Origin: Nitrosopumilus sp. Nsub
Lineage (GTDB): Archaea; Thermoproteota; Nitrososphaeria; Nitrososphaerales; Nitrosopumilaceae
Assembly (NCBI RefSeq): GCF_001541925.1
Contig: NZ_LQMW01000009.1
Span: forward strand, 22,591 to 86,590
DNA length: 64,000 bases
Direction: 5' to 3'
Part shown: piece by piece, positions 51,284 through 60,913 of the stretch
Position numbering within the stretch: position 1 is the stretch's first letter
Layout of the letters: each line of letters starts with the position of its first letter
The notes under the pieces: generated by a model
The model's input: the letters and a program-made list of their open reading frames with translations, nothing else
The model's database searches: none
Told to the model about the DNA's origin: nothing
Position numbers and translations under genes: made by a program

Positions 51284-52524
51284 AACTTAAACACCTTGGC
51301 TACTTTATTTAATGAATCGATTAAAGCATCGATGTCATCTTTTGTATTATAAATATAGAAACTAGCTCTAGATGTTGCTGCAACATTAAGACGCTCCATC
51401 AACACTTGAGCACAGTGATGACCAGAGCGTAAAGAAATACCTTCTTTATCAATTATGTCAGCAACATCATGAGGATGAACATCAGCAAAATTAAATGAAA
51501 TTACACCACCACGTTTAGAAATATCTTTTGTACCATAAACTTGAAGTCCAGGAATTTTTGAAAATTTCTCCATAGCATATTTAGTTAATTCAATTTCATG
51601 TTGCCTAACATTATCCATTCCAATTTTTGTAAGATAATCAATTGCTGCACCAAATCCAATTACATCAGCAATATTTGGAGTACCTGCTTCAAATTTGTAA
51701 GGAAGATCATTCCAAGTTGTTTCATATTTGTGAACTTCACGAATCATATCACCACCACCATGAAATGGACTCATTGTTTGCAATACAGATTTTCTTACCC
51801 ATAAAATACCAACACCAGTTGGAGCCAACATCTTATGACCAGAAAATGCAAAGAAATCACATCCAAGTGTATCAAGATCAACTTTCATGTGAGGAACTGC
51901 TTGGGCACCATCAACTAATGTAGGAACTCCAGCAGCTTTACATTTTTCAATAATTTTTTTAGCATCTGTAATAGTTCCAAGAACATTAGACATCAAACTG
52001 AAAGTTACAAGTTTTACTTTTCCAGTTGCAAGATATTTATCTAAATCATCTAAAATTAGTTCACCATTATCATCCATTCCAATGTATTCTAATTTTGCAT
52101 GTTTTTCTTGTGTGAGTAATTGCCATGGCACAATATTACTATGATGTTCATATTCAGTAGTTACAATAATGTCACCTTCATTGATATGAGGTCTTCCCCA
52201 GGCATATGCAACCAAATTTATTGCTTCAGTAGTACCTCTAACAAAAATCAATTCTTGCCTATTTTTTATATTTACAAAATTTGCAATTTTATCTCTAGCA
52301 TTTTCATATGCTTCAGTGGATTCTTCAGCAAGGGCATAAACTGCACGATGAATATTTGCATTATGATTTTGATAATAGTCAGTAATAGCATCAATAACTT
52401 GGTTTGGTTTTTGTGTTGTAGATGCATTATCAAGATAAACCAAAGGTTTGTTATCCCTAACAGTTCTAGTCAAAATTGGAAAATCTTTTCGTAAATTTTC
52501 AAAAGAGGATTCAGTACTTTGCAA
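51280..52524 (-). CDS. sufS: cysteine desulfurase SufS
   Basis: PLP enzyme releasing sulfur from cysteine for Fe-S assembly; 414 residues. The PLP lysine is in FAFSGHKMLAPTG and the persulfide Cys in LRSGHHCAQVLMERL, the type II desulfurase form. Other blocks: YLDNASTTQKP, LVDGAQAVPHM. Start at 52524 and overlap with sufU show tight operon structure. No separate SufE is present; the neighbouring SufU or the Rieske protein may fill that role. Confidence 0.95.
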   Translation of the reverse strand: MQSTESSFENLRKDFPILTRTVRDNKPLVYLDNASTTQKPNQVIDAITDYYQNHNANIHRAVYALAEESTEAYENARDKIANFVNIKNRQELIFVRGTTEAINLVAYAWGRPHINEGDIIVTTEYEHHSNIVPWQLLTQEKHAKLEYIGMDDNGELILDDLDKYLATGKVKLVTFSLMSNVLGTITDAKKIIEKCKAAGVPTLVDGAQAVPHMKVDLDTLGCDFFAFSGHKMLAPTGVGILWVRKSVLQTMSPFHGGGDMIREVHKYETTWNDLPYKFEAGTPNIADVIGFGAAIDYLTKIGMDNVRQHEIELTKYAMEKFSKIPGLQVYGTKDISKRGGVISFNFADVHPHDVADIIDKEGISLRSGHHCAQVLMERLNVAATSRASFYIYNTKDDIDALIDSLNKVAKVFKL

Positions 52525-52527
52525 TTT

Positions 52528-52845
52528 TCATACCTCCACAAAAATTTCATCGTTATCAACTTTTACTGGATATACTTTAAGTGCAGTTTCAGCTGGAAGA
52601 TTATTTGGTTTACCGTTGACTAAATTAAAAACTGAAAGATGTAATGGACATCGTACACCTTCTTTACTAAGAAATCCAGTTGAAAGATCTGCATCAGCAT
52701 GAGTACATATTAAATCAGTAGCATGAATTGTACCATCAAGATTTGCTATCAAGAGTTTTCTACCATCTTGAACAAATCCAAAAAGTTCACCCTTCTTTAC
52801 TTGATCTAAACTACATGCTTTAATCCATTCAGACAAAATTATCAC
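52528..52845 (-). CDS. Rieske-type [2Fe-2S] ferredoxin in the suf operon
   Basis: 105 residues with the two Rieske ligand pairs, CTHADADLS and CPLHLSVFNL, and the fold expected for a small soluble Rieske ferredoxin (NirD-like subset). It lies between sufD and sufS, overlapping sufD by 4 bp. Small Rieske proteins carry electrons to oxygenases or reductases; in this context it may supply reducing power for cluster assembly. That role is inference. Confidence 0.9.
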   Translation of the reverse strand: MIILSEWIKACSLDQVKKGELFGFVQDGRKLLIANLDGTIHATDLICTHADADLSTGFLSKEGVRCPLHLSVFNLVNGKPNNLPAETALKVYPVKVDNDEIFVEV

Positions 52846-54242
52846 CTATACTTGTAATGCTGTTCAATTTCAGAATTCTCATCATAACGTGTTTCTTCAA
52901 TTTCAACAAACTTTGCTAGTTCTTCATCAGTATTTATACTGAGTTCACGGTTATCCCATTTTGATTCAATAAGATATGCAATCCAGGCTCTTACTTGGAA
53001 AGACATTTTTCTAGATAACGGTTCTAAGAAACCTTCAACAATGGTTCTCTCAGCTTCTTCATGACTAAGACATCTACTTTTTAGATAGAAAATTTGTTCT
53101 TCATCAATTTGTGCAACAGATGCAGAGTGAGTTGCTTTAACATCATTAGTAAATATCTCCAATCCAGGAATTGCGTCAGATTTTGCATCTTCATCAAGTA
53201 AGATTGAACGACCAGATAAGAAAGAGTTAGATTTAGAAGCATTTTCTTTAATCCTAATCATTCCCTTGAAAAGAGATTTAGATTTATTTCGAAGAATAGA
53301 TTTTTCAACTACTCTTCCTTCAGTGGCAGGACTTTCATGATTTACATTTGTTTGAATATCAAAAGATTGTTCATTATTTCCAAAAACAACTTCAGAATCA
53401 TTAGATGATGCACCAGTTCCATTAAGGAAATATTCAATTTTGTATCGAGATAACATAGAACCAAATAGACCTGAATACCAGTTCACTTTTGCATCTTGAC
53501 CTAAATCAGTTCGTTTAGTTGAAAAGGTTACAGCATTTTGATCTAACATTTGTAAAGTGGTAACATCTAATTGAGCATTGTCACCAACGTTAGTATTCAT
53601 TAATTCAAGGTATGCTTGTTGTGTTTGAATTTTTGGGGAATACAATTCTTGGACAACGGTAGCTTTGCTACTTTCATCAGCAAAAATAACATTTCTAGAG
53701 ATGGTAGAATGTCCATCCTCAGATAAACAAGTCAAAAAGTAAATTGGTTTTTCTAAGATAAAGTTTCGAGGAATATGAATAAAAATTCCAGAATTAAATG
53801 CCGCATTATTCAAAGCAGTAAATCTATCTTCTTCAGACTTTGATGCTTCCAATGCTTTCTTTACTAAATCAGAATTATTTTCAATTGCATCAGATATTGA
53901 AGAAATTACTAATCCTTTTGATTTTAACTCATCAGGTAAATTGATTTTATAGATATTTGTTCCAATTTGAATAATACAAATTTCATTTTCTAACTCTCCC
54001 AATCTTTTTTGAAGAAAAGATGGAATTGTTTCAGCAGTAGTTGTAGAAAGAGATACTTTATCAGGATCCATTTTTTTGGCATCGGTATATTTGTTGTATA
54101 ACGGAGATGTCTCTATAGGTAAATTATCATAAACAGACAATGAATTTTTTCTATAATCTTTTAGCCATTCAGGTTCATTTCTAGACGAAGAAATTTCTTC
54201 GATATGAGCAGTATTTAATTTTGAGAGTATTTCTTGAGACAT
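52842..54242 (-). CDS. sufD: Fe-S cluster assembly protein SufD
   Basis: 466 residues of the SufB/SufD beta-helix family; partner of SufB in the SufBC2D scaffold. Blocks such as GIFIHIPRNF, YRYSxL-like positions, NHESPATEGRVVEKSI, DAIPGLEIFTNDVKATHSASV and LSHEEAERTIVEGFLEPL are typical. It lacks the cluster-binding Cys richness of SufB. It is the second gene, 23 nt after sufB. Its length equals SufB by coincidence. Confidence 0.93.
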   Translation of the reverse strand: MSQEILSKLNTAHIEEISSSRNEPEWLKDYRKNSLSVYDNLPIETSPLYNKYTDAKKMDPDKVSLSTTTAETIPSFLQKRLGELENEICIIQIGTNIYKINLPDELKSKGLVISSISDAIENNSDLVKKALEASKSEEDRFTALNNAAFNSGIFIHIPRNFILEKPIYFLTCLSEDGHSTISRNVIFADESSKATVVQELYSPKIQTQQAYLELMNTNVGDNAQLDVTTLQMLDQNAVTFSTKRTDLGQDAKVNWYSGLFGSMLSRYKIEYFLNGTGASSNDSEVVFGNNEQSFDIQTNVNHESPATEGRVVEKSILRNKSKSLFKGMIRIKENASKSNSFLSGRSILLDEDAKSDAIPGLEIFTNDVKATHSASVAQIDEEQIFYLKSRCLSHEEAERTIVEGFLEPLSRKMSFQVRAWIAYLIESKWDNRELSINTDEELAKFVEIEETRYDENSEIEQHYKYR

Positions 54243-54265
54243 AATTTACCATTAGTGAATTTAGA

Positions 54266-55666
54266 TTATCCTACAGAATCATCCATTTCTAATTTAATGA
54301 GTCTGTTTAGTTCAACTGCATATTCCATTGGTAATTCTTTTGTAAATGGCTCCATAAACCCATTAACAATTAGAGATAATGCATCTTCTTCACTAAATCC
54401 TCTAGACATAAGATAGAAGATTTGATCATCACCAATTTTTCCGACGGTAGCTTCGTGAGTAATTGTTGCATCCTCTTGATCAATTACCATGTATGGATAT
54501 GTATCAGTTTTTGAAGTATCATCTAGCAGTAAGGCATCACATCTAACAGTTGATTTTACATTAGTTGCACCTTTTGCTACATTTAGCATTCCTCTATAAG
54601 TTGAACGTCCATCAGCTCTGCTTACAGATTTGGATGTAACTTTAGAAGTGGTATTTGGTGCAAGGTGTACCATTTTAGCTCCGGTATCTTGATGTTGTCC
54701 TTTGCCTGCAAATGCAATAGACAATGTTTCACCGTATGCTCTTTCACCCATCAAATAAACACCAGGGTATTTCATTGTTAATTTACTTCCAATGTTTCCA
54801 TCAATCCATTCAACAGTAGCACCCTCATATGCATAAGCACGTTTTGTTACAAGATTGTAAACATCAGAACTCCAATTTTGAATTGTAGTGTATCTTAATT
54901 TTGCATCTTTGTGTGCAACTAATTCAACAACAGCAGAGTGAAGAGATTCTGATGAATAAACAGGAGCAGTACAACCCTCAATGTAGTGTACTTCTGCACC
55001 CTCATCAACAATGATCAAAGTTCTTTCAAATTGACCAATATTTTCTGCATTAATTCTAAAGTATGCTTGTAAAGGCATGTCAATATGAACACCTGGTGGA
55101 ACATAGATGAATGAACCACCACTCCACACTGCACTGTTTAATGCTGCAAATTTGTTGTCCTCTGGAGGAATAATTTTACCAAAATATTTTTTGAATATTT
55201 CAGGATGGTCAATTAATGCTTGATCAGTATCTAAAAACAAAACACCTTGTTTTGCCAAATCTTCTCTTAAATTGTGATATACAACTTCAGATTCATATTG
55301 TGCACCGACACCAGCCAAAAACTTCTTTTCAGCTTCTGGAATTCCTAATTTATCAAAAGTATTTTTGACATTGTCTGGAACATCATCCCAGTTCTTTTCA
55401 GTTTTATCAGATGCTTTAGCATAATAGTAAATATTTTGGAAATCAATTACACTAAGATCTCCACCCCAAGTTGGCATTGGTTTTTCCATGAATACTTCAT
55501 ATGAACGAATTCGGAAATCAAGCATCCATTGGGGTTCATTTTTCATTTTACTAATTTCAATTACAGTATCTTTAGAAAGTCCTTTTTTACTTAGGTGGAC
55601 ATACATTTCTGTAGAATCTTTAAAATCATATTTTGTATAATCAATGTCGATATTTTCTGTTGCCAA
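54266..55666 (-). CDS. sufB: Fe-S cluster assembly protein SufB
   Basis: 466 residues, first gene of the suf operon. Characteristic parts are [59 protein letters not shown], the cluster-site [23 protein letters not shown] and [16 protein letters not shown]. SufB with SufC and SufD builds Fe-S clusters. A TATA element at 55683-55696 is 24 nt upstream of the ATG. sufC is at 37.2 kb. Confidence 0.95.
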   Translation of the reverse strand: MATENIDIDYTKYDFKDSTEMYVHLSKKGLSKDTVIEISKMKNEPQWMLDFRIRSYEVFMEKPMPTWGGDLSVIDFQNIYYYAKASDKTEKNWDDVPDNVKNTFDKLGIPEAEKKFLAGVGAQYESEVVYHNLREDLAKQGVLFLDTDQALIDHPEIFKKYFGKIIPPEDNKFAALNSAVWSGGSFIYVPPGVHIDMPLQAYFRINAENIGQFERTLIIVDEGAEVHYIEGCTAPVYSSESLHSAVVELVAHKDAKLRYTTIQNWSSDVYNLVTKRAYAYEGATVEWIDGNIGSKLTMKYPGVYLMGERAYGETLSIAFAGKGQHQDTGAKMVHLAPNTTSKVTSKSVSRADGRSTYRGMLNVAKGATNVKSTVRCDALLLDDTSKTDTYPYMVIDQEDATITHEATVGKIGDDQIFYLMSRGFSEEDALSLIVNGFMEPFTKELPMEYAVELNRLIKLEMDDSVG

Positions 55667-55682
55667 TATTGAGATAACCCCG

Positions 55683-55696
55683 TTATATTATAAATA
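55683..55696 (-). promoter_or_regulatory. TATA element of the suf operon
   Basis: Minus-strand TATTTATAATATAA is centred about 24 nt from the sufB start at 55666, indicating a leaderless mRNA. The nearby direct repeat (55714-55737) may be the regulatory site. Confidence 0.6.
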
Positions 55697-55713
55697 CATG
55701 AGGAAAAATAGGC

Positions 55714-55737
55714 AGAGCTAAATAGCTAGAGCTAAAT
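55714..55737. repeat. direct repeat AGAGCTAAAT x2 upstream of sufB
   Basis: AGAGCTAAAT occurs at 55714-55723 and 55728-55737, spaced 14 nt, about 20-45 nt upstream of the sufB TATA box. Spacing near one and a third DNA turns and location suggest a regulator site, but it could be chance. The rest of the 219-nt sufB-purE gap has no other supported feature except a TATA-like CTTAATTAC about 27 nt before purE. Confidence 0.4.
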
Positions 55738-55885
55738 TTCAATGTCAAATTAATTTTAGATAAAGAGATCTACACATACCATAGAATTAATGTAGAAAAT
55801 TATCAAAGCAAAGAAAAATTTCAACAAATGTAAAATTGGAACAATAAATGTAATTCTTAATTACTCTCTAGTTTTTTGTAGTAAT

Positions 55886-56461
55886 ATGAAATATTCTGAA
55901 AAACCAGTTGTTGGAATAATTATGGGTTCAAGTTCAGATAGCAGAATTATGCAAGCAGCTGCTGAAATTCTTGACGAGTATAAAATTAAACATGAAGACC
56001 AAATTGTTTCAGCACATAGAACACCTGCACGATTAGAAGAATATGCAAAGCATGCTGAAAAAATAGGCTTAAAAGTTATAATTGCAGGTGCAGGAGGAGC
56101 TGCACATCTACCAGGAATGATTGCATCACACACAACAATTCCAGTAATCGGAGTACCGATTCTTGTGTATAACGACAAACATCCAAAAAAAACAGATACA
56201 GCTAAATTTTCTGCATTTGGAGGATTAGACTCTCTACTATCAATAACGGAAATGCCATCAGGTTCACCAGTTGTAGCAGTAGGAGTAAACAAAGCTGGAA
56301 ATGCAGGCATCTATGCAATGAAAATGCTTGCTAACGAATTTGCAGATTTGAAAAAGAAGTTAAAACAACACAAACTAGATCAACATAATTCAGTCATGAA
56401 AGAATCTGACAAATTAAAAAACGAAGGTCTTTCAAAATTTGCTAAGAAAAAATTCAAATAA
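55886..56461 (+). CDS. purE: N5-carboxyaminoimidazole ribonucleotide mutase (PurE)
   Basis: Purine biosynthesis enzyme moving CO2 on the aminoimidazole ring; 191 residues. VGIIMGSSSDSRIM, VSAHRTPARL and AGAGGAAHLPGM form the active site. The last 35 residues are a Lys-rich extension after the normal PurE core. It is class I if purK exists elsewhere, class II otherwise; purK is not in the window. It is divergent from sufB and its stop is 1 nt from the hemD stop. Confidence 0.94.
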   Translation: MKYSEKPVVGIIMGSSSDSRIMQAAAEILDEYKIKHEDQIVSAHRTPARLEEYAKHAEKIGLKVIIAGAGGAAHLPGMIASHTTIPVIGVPILVYNDKHPKKTDTAKFSAFGGLDSLLSITEMPSGSPVVAVGVNKAGNAGIYAMKMLANEFADLKKKLKQHKLDQHNSVMKESDKLKNEGLSKFAKKKFK

Positions 56462-56462
56462 A

Positions 56463-57263
56463 TTAATCTGAAAGAGAAATTTTCATCTCGTCAAATGCAC
56501 CTGCTACAGTATGAACTTCTGCAACAGAGTTTTTGACTTTAAATTTTTTTAGTTCATCAGAAGTAAAAGGTCCAATTGAAACAACAGATAATTTTTCAAG
56601 AATTTCAAGTAACATATCCTCAGAATAATCTTTAGACATTATTTCAAAGAAACCCCTTACAGATGATGCACTTGTAAATACAACACCATCAACATTGTTT
56701 TTAGAAAATAATTCTCTAAATCCATTCCATTGAGTTGTATCTCTAAATGCACAAACATCATACAAATGAATTTCTAAAACATTAATTCCAATTTTTGAAA
56801 GTAATTCTTTTAGAAAAGGGGTAGAAGCCCCACTACGTGGAACAATAACTTTTTTTCCAACTGCATTAAGTTTAGTGAATTCTTCTCCAACACCAACTGA
56901 AGAATAAGTTGTTGGTTGGTGATTGACTTTAATTCCCTCAGCCTCTAAAGTAAGAGAAGTTTTAGGGCCTACAGACATTACAATTGTATTTGCAACTGCT
57001 AATTGTAATTTTTCAAGTTTTCCTGATTGTTTTGCAGTATCAAATAACAGTTTAACAGCTTTAGAACTCATAAAAACAGAATAATCAGGATTGTATTTAT
57101 CAACAGACTCTAAAAATTCATCAACAATTTTTTCACCTTTACTAACTAATTCAATGGTAGGTAATGCAATAGGAGTTGCACCATTATCTTGTGCAAGTGA
57201 AATAAATTCTGAAGCATCATCTTGTGAACGTGTAATTGCAATAGTTTTTCCACTAAGCATCAT
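56463..57263 (-). CDS. hemD: uroporphyrinogen-III synthase
   Basis: Cyclises hydroxymethylbilane with ring-D inversion; about 266 residues. Sequence conservation in this family is weak, but SGKTIAITRSQDDASEF, SVFMSSKAVKLLF, VVFTSASSVRGFFE and VSIGPFTSDELKKF are recognisable. ATG at 57263 makes an ATGA overlap with the methyltransferase gene; GTG at 57269 is an alternative. It ends the hemL-hemC-SUMT-hemD operon. Confidence 0.9.
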   Translation of the reverse strand: MMLSGKTIAITRSQDDASEFISLAQDNGATPIALPTIELVSKGEKIVDEFLESVDKYNPDYSVFMSSKAVKLLFDTAKQSGKLEKLQLAVANTIVMSVGPKTSLTLEAEGIKVNHQPTTYSSVGVGEEFTKLNAVGKKVIVPRSGASTPFLKELLSKIGINVLEIHLYDVCAFRDTTQWNGFRELFSKNNVDGVVFTSASSVRGFFEIMSKDYSEDMLLEILEKLSVVSIGPFTSDELKKFKVKNSVAEVHTVAGAFDEMKISLSD

Positions 57264-58000
57264 TTCCACCCAATTACATCAGACAAATCAACTACTTTAC
57301 CAATGATAATATTTGTAGGAGGGATTATCTTGTTTTCTTTAACTTTTTTTGCGATGTTAGTTACATTTCCCTTAATCATTTTTTGTTGAGGGGTTGTTCC
57401 ATTTTGAATTACAGCAACAGGTGTTTTTTTATCCATTCCACCTGCTATCAACTGTTTACAAATAACATCAATTCTAGACAAGCCCATCATAACTACAATG
57501 GTATCAACAGATTTTGCAAGATTCTTCCATTTTACAATCTCTTGTTGTTTTTCTGGATCCTCATGTCCCGTTACAAAAACTACGGATGATGCATACTTTC
57601 TATGAGTTAAGGGAATTCCAGCATATGTTGCAGAACCAATTCCAGATGTAATTCCAGGTACAATTTCATATTTAATTTTGTGATCTTTTAGAAATTCAGC
57701 TTCTTCCCCACCACGGCCAAAAATTATCGGATCACCGCCTTTCAATCTTACAACGTGTTTTGTAGTTTTTGCATATTCAACCATCAAATCATTAGTGCTG
57801 TTTTGATGACTAGTATCATCTCCAACTGAACGTCCAACATAGACTTTTTTTGCAGTTTTAGGAATCATAGAAACAATTTTTTTGCTCACTAATCGGTCAT
57901 ACAAAACAATATCTGCTTTTTGAATCAATTCAACTGCCCTCATAGTAATTAATTTACTATCTCCAGGCCCTGCTCCAACTAAGTATACTTTTCCAGTCAT
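57260..58000 (-). CDS. uroporphyrinogen-III C-methyltransferase (SUMT)
   Basis: SAM-dependent bis-methylation of uroporphyrinogen III to precorrin-2, entry to siroheme. 246 residues with VGAGPGDSKLITMRA, DRLVSKKIV, LKGGDPIIFGRGGEEAEF and the PVAVIQNGTTPQQK motif. It feeds the precorrin-2 dehydrogenase at 41.3 kb and so the siroheme-dependent heme route. Overlaps hemC by 4 bp. Confidence 0.94.
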   Translation of the reverse strand: MTGKVYLVGAGPGDSKLITMRAVELIQKADIVLYDRLVSKKIVSMIPKTAKKVYVGRSVGDDTSHQNSTNDLMVEYAKTTKHVVRLKGGDPIIFGRGGEEAEFLKDHKIKYEIVPGITSGIGSATYAGIPLTHRKYASSVVFVTGHEDPEKQQEIVKWKNLAKSVDTIVVMMGLSRIDVICKQLIAGGMDKKTPVAVIQNGTTPQQKMIKGNVTNIAKKVKENKIIPPTNIIIGKVVDLSDVIGWK

Positions 58001-58932
58001 GTCTTATTCCATTCCTCCACTTTCTCCCTCCAATTTAATGCAAGATCATTAATTCCTTTACTGCGAAGATCTTCTCCAACCTGTTTACCCAATAATTTAG
58101 GATTATTTTTGTCTCCAGATTGAGAAACTTGTAGAAATTGCTTACCATCAACTGAAAAAGCATATACAGTTAAAGTCATTTTATTACCTTCAGATTTTGC
58201 ATAAGCCCCTAAAGGAAATCGGCATCCAGAATCAATAAAATCAGATAAAGCTCTTTCAGCCTCAATTTCTAATCTTGAATCAATATCTTCAATTTTTTTC
58301 AGCATTTCAATTGTGTGAATATCATCAATTCGTGCAACAATTGCAATGGCACCTTGACCAGGAGAAGGTGAAAAATCATCTACAGATAACGGAGTAAAAT
58401 TGACATCAACACCCAATCGAGAAATCCCTGCTTGTGCAAGTACAATTGCGTCATAATTTTCTCCAGAGGTTTTATTGATTCTAGTTTCAATATTTCCTCT
58501 AATCGGTTTAACTGTTACATCAGATCTTTGTCGTGAAATCTGAACAGCTCTACGTAATGAACTTGTACCAATAATAGAACCAGATTTTATTTTTTCTAAA
58601 GAAGAATCATCTGAGGAAATAAAAATATCATTTACTTTTTCACGTTTTGGAATTGATGCAATTATTAAATTATCAGCTAATTGTGAAGGAACGTCTTTGA
58701 GACTATGTACAGCAAAATCAATTTCTTTTTCTGCAACTGCCTTATCAATTTCTTTTTCAAAAATTCCTTTTTGTTCAATTGTAAATAAGGGTCTTGTATC
58801 AGTATCACCTTTAGTAGTGATTGGTTTGATTTCATATTCACAATCGGGATTTACTTTTTGTAGTTCGGAAATAACCCAATTTGTTTGAGCCATCGATAAT
58901 TTACTACCTCTTGCACCAACTACATATTTCAA
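57997..58932 (-). CDS. hemC: hydroxymethylbilane synthase (porphobilinogen deaminase)
   Basis: Polymerises four porphobilinogens; 311 residues. GARGSKLSMAQTN, VHSLKDVP, GTSSLRRAVQI and the dipyrromethane-attachment Cys in DSGCRFPLGAYA are conserved. The start overlaps hemL by 4 bp. Its substrate comes from HemB at 43.2 kb, so the early pathway is split between two loci. Confidence 0.95.
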   Translation of the reverse strand: MKYVVGARGSKLSMAQTNWVISELQKVNPDCEYEIKPITTKGDTDTRPLFTIEQKGIFEKEIDKAVAEKEIDFAVHSLKDVPSQLADNLIIASIPKREKVNDIFISSDDSSLEKIKSGSIIGTSSLRRAVQISRQRSDVTVKPIRGNIETRINKTSGENYDAIVLAQAGISRLGVDVNFTPLSVDDFSPSPGQGAIAIVARIDDIHTIEMLKKIEDIDSRLEIEAERALSDFIDSGCRFPLGAYAKSEGNKMTLTVYAFSVDGKQFLQVSQSGDKNNPKLLGKQVGEDLRSKGINDLALNWREKVEEWNKT

Positions 58933-60206
58933 TTTTTCACCGACTTTAATGCAGCATGATATGCATCTAATGTTTTGTTTAAATCATTTTCAGTATGAGC
59001 ATCAGATAAGAAAACAACTTCAAATTGAGAAGGAGGAATGAATACTCCTTTTTTCAACAAGGTTCTAAACAACTTTTGGAATTTTTTCCCATCTGCTTTT
59101 TTAGATGTTTTAGAGTCAGTTACAGGCGTATTTGTAAAGAAAATTTGCAGCATAGAGGCTGTAAAATTGATTTGATGAGGAATTTTCATATCAGTAGCCA
59201 TATCATCTAATGCCGTGGAAAATAATAGATTGAATCTTTCAAGTTTGGAATAAAGTTTGTTTTTCATTTTATTGATTGTTTTAATTGAACTAATTGCAGC
59301 ACTAACAGATATAGGATTTCCAGCAAAAGTACTTGCCTGATACATATTTCCACCAGGAGATAATAAATCCATTATTTCTTTTTTCCCACCAACAGCTGAA
59401 ATTGCAAATCCATTACTCAAAGCTTTAGCTAAAGTTGTCAGGTCAGGTTTGATACCAAAATGTTCTTGTGCTCCACCAGAAGACACTCTAAATCCAGTAA
59501 CGACTTCATCAAAAATTAATGGAATATTATTTTCTTTTGTGATTTTTCTTAAATCAGTGAGGAAATTTTTTTCTGGCAAAATTAATCCCATGTTAGCTAA
59601 TATGGGTTCAACAATTACACCTGCAATATCTTTATTTTTTGAAATTGTTTTTTGTAGAGATTCAATATTATTATACTCAACAACTAAAGTATTCTTTGAA
59701 ACTTCATCTAATCCACCATCAGAAACAGAAATACCATTTTGTGCAGAACCAGAACCAGCCTTAACTAAAACAGAATCATGTGCACCATGATAACACCCTT
59801 CAAATTTGATGATTTTTTTCTTTTTTGTATAAGCACGTGCCAATCTAATTGCAGTCATTGTAGCTTCACCGCCAGTATTCATTAAACGAACTTTATCCAT
59901 TGAGGGGAAATTTCCGATAATCAATTTTGATAATTCAATTTCAGATGCAGTCGGAGTACAATACAGAGTACCTTTTGAAAGTTGTTTAGAAACAGAATCT
60001 AGGATCTCTTTTCTTCGATGTCCTAACAATAATGCTCCATACGCATTACAAAAATCAATGTAACGAGTATTGTCTTCATCCCAAATATAGGCACCATTGG
60101 CCTTTTTTGTAAAAAATGGGTAAGGATCAAAATATCTTACAGGACTATTTACTCCTGATGGAATTACTTTTTTAGAATCAGTAAATAATTTTCTAGATTT
60201 AGACAT
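58929..60206 (-). CDS. hemL: glutamate-1-semialdehyde 2,1-aminomutase
   Basis: PLP/PMP enzyme giving 5-aminolevulinate; 425 residues. GVNSPVRYFDP at the start, NTGGEATMTAIRLARA, FEGCYHGAHD, LIFDEVVTGFR and the PLP lysine in TLAKALSNGFAISAVGG are all present. It follows the aquaporin gene with only 2 nt between stop and start, so arsenic-module transcripts probably run into the heme operon. Confidence 0.96.
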   Translation of the reverse strand: MSKSRKLFTDSKKVIPSGVNSPVRYFDPYPFFTKKANGAYIWDEDNTRYIDFCNAYGALLLGHRRKEILDSVSKQLSKGTLYCTPTASEIELSKLIIGNFPSMDKVRLMNTGGEATMTAIRLARAYTKKKKIIKFEGCYHGAHDSVLVKAGSGSAQNGISVSDGGLDEVSKNTLVVEYNNIESLQKTISKNKDIAGVIVEPILANMGLILPEKNFLTDLRKITKENNIPLIFDEVVTGFRVSSGGAQEHFGIKPDLTTLAKALSNGFAISAVGGKKEIMDLLSPGGNMYQASTFAGNPISVSAAISSIKTINKMKNKLYSKLERFNLLFSTALDDMATDMKIPHQINFTASMLQIFFTNTPVTDSKTSKKADGKKFQKLFRTLLKKGVFIPPSQFEVVFLSDAHTENDLNKTLDAYHAALKSVKN

Positions 60207-60208
60207 AT

Positions 60209-60913
60209 TTAGTCTACATCAGGGTCATTATTATTCCTAATTTGTGTCCTTTGAGCATAGAATTTACCTCGAAATACAAATGCTGCTATAATAGTTCCAA
60301 TAAAAGGAGCAGTCCAATATAGCCATAAATCATCAAAAGTACCAGAAAGTAATGCAGGGGCAAGGGCTCTTGCAGGATTCATGGATGCACCTGAAATAAA
60401 AGCCAAAAACAAAATATCCAATGCTACAATTCCTCCAATTGCAACTCCACTAAATCCCTTCAAACCTTTAGTGTATACAACATAAAAAATTACAGCCATT
60501 AACATTAGAGAAGCTAAAACCTCTACAGGAAAAATTAAAAATATTGAAAAATCATAATTTGGTGCATTTGCTCCGAGATTTGCTTTTTCTCCAATAAAAG
60601 ATAAAACAAAAAGAGATCCCAACAAAGCTCCAATTATTTCTGCAATTAAATAATACAATACTTGAATTTTTGTAATGTGTCCAGTAATAAAATATCCAAT
60701 AGTTACTGCGGGATTAAAATGAGCTAAAGAAATTTTTCCAAACGAATAAACTCCAATTAGTAATGCAATAAAGGGTGCAACAGCTGCAAACGGAATTCCC
60801 AAATTACCATCAAAAAATTCTACATCATAAACAATTGAACCAGTAGCAAACACTACAAGAATAAAAGTTCCAATTAACTCCACAGTAAAAATTTGTAAAT
60901 TAGAATAGGTCAT
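60209..60913 (-). CDS. MIP channel linked to arsC (AqpS-like arsenite channel candidate)
   Basis: 234-235 residues, six membrane helices, with the two pore signatures HFNPAVTI and SMNPARAL. The start codon ATG overlaps the arsC TGA by one base (TGATG), so it is co-translated with arsenate reductase. In some bacteria an arsR-aqpS-arsC operon uses such a channel to let arsenite leave the cell instead of an ArsB pump; the same role is inferred here. A general water or glycerol channel is possible. It is distinct from the MIP gene at 1.1 kb. Confidence 0.88.
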   Translation of the reverse strand: MTYSNLQIFTVELIGTFILVVFATGSIVYDVEFFDGNLGIPFAAVAPFIALLIGVYSFGKISLAHFNPAVTIGYFITGHITKIQVLYYLIAEIIGALLGSLFVLSFIGEKANLGANAPNYDFSIFLIFPVEVLASLMLMAVIFYVVYTKGLKGFSGVAIGGIVALDILFLAFISGASMNPARALAPALLSGTFDDLWLYWTAPFIGTIIAAFVFRGKFYAQRTQIRNNNDPDVD

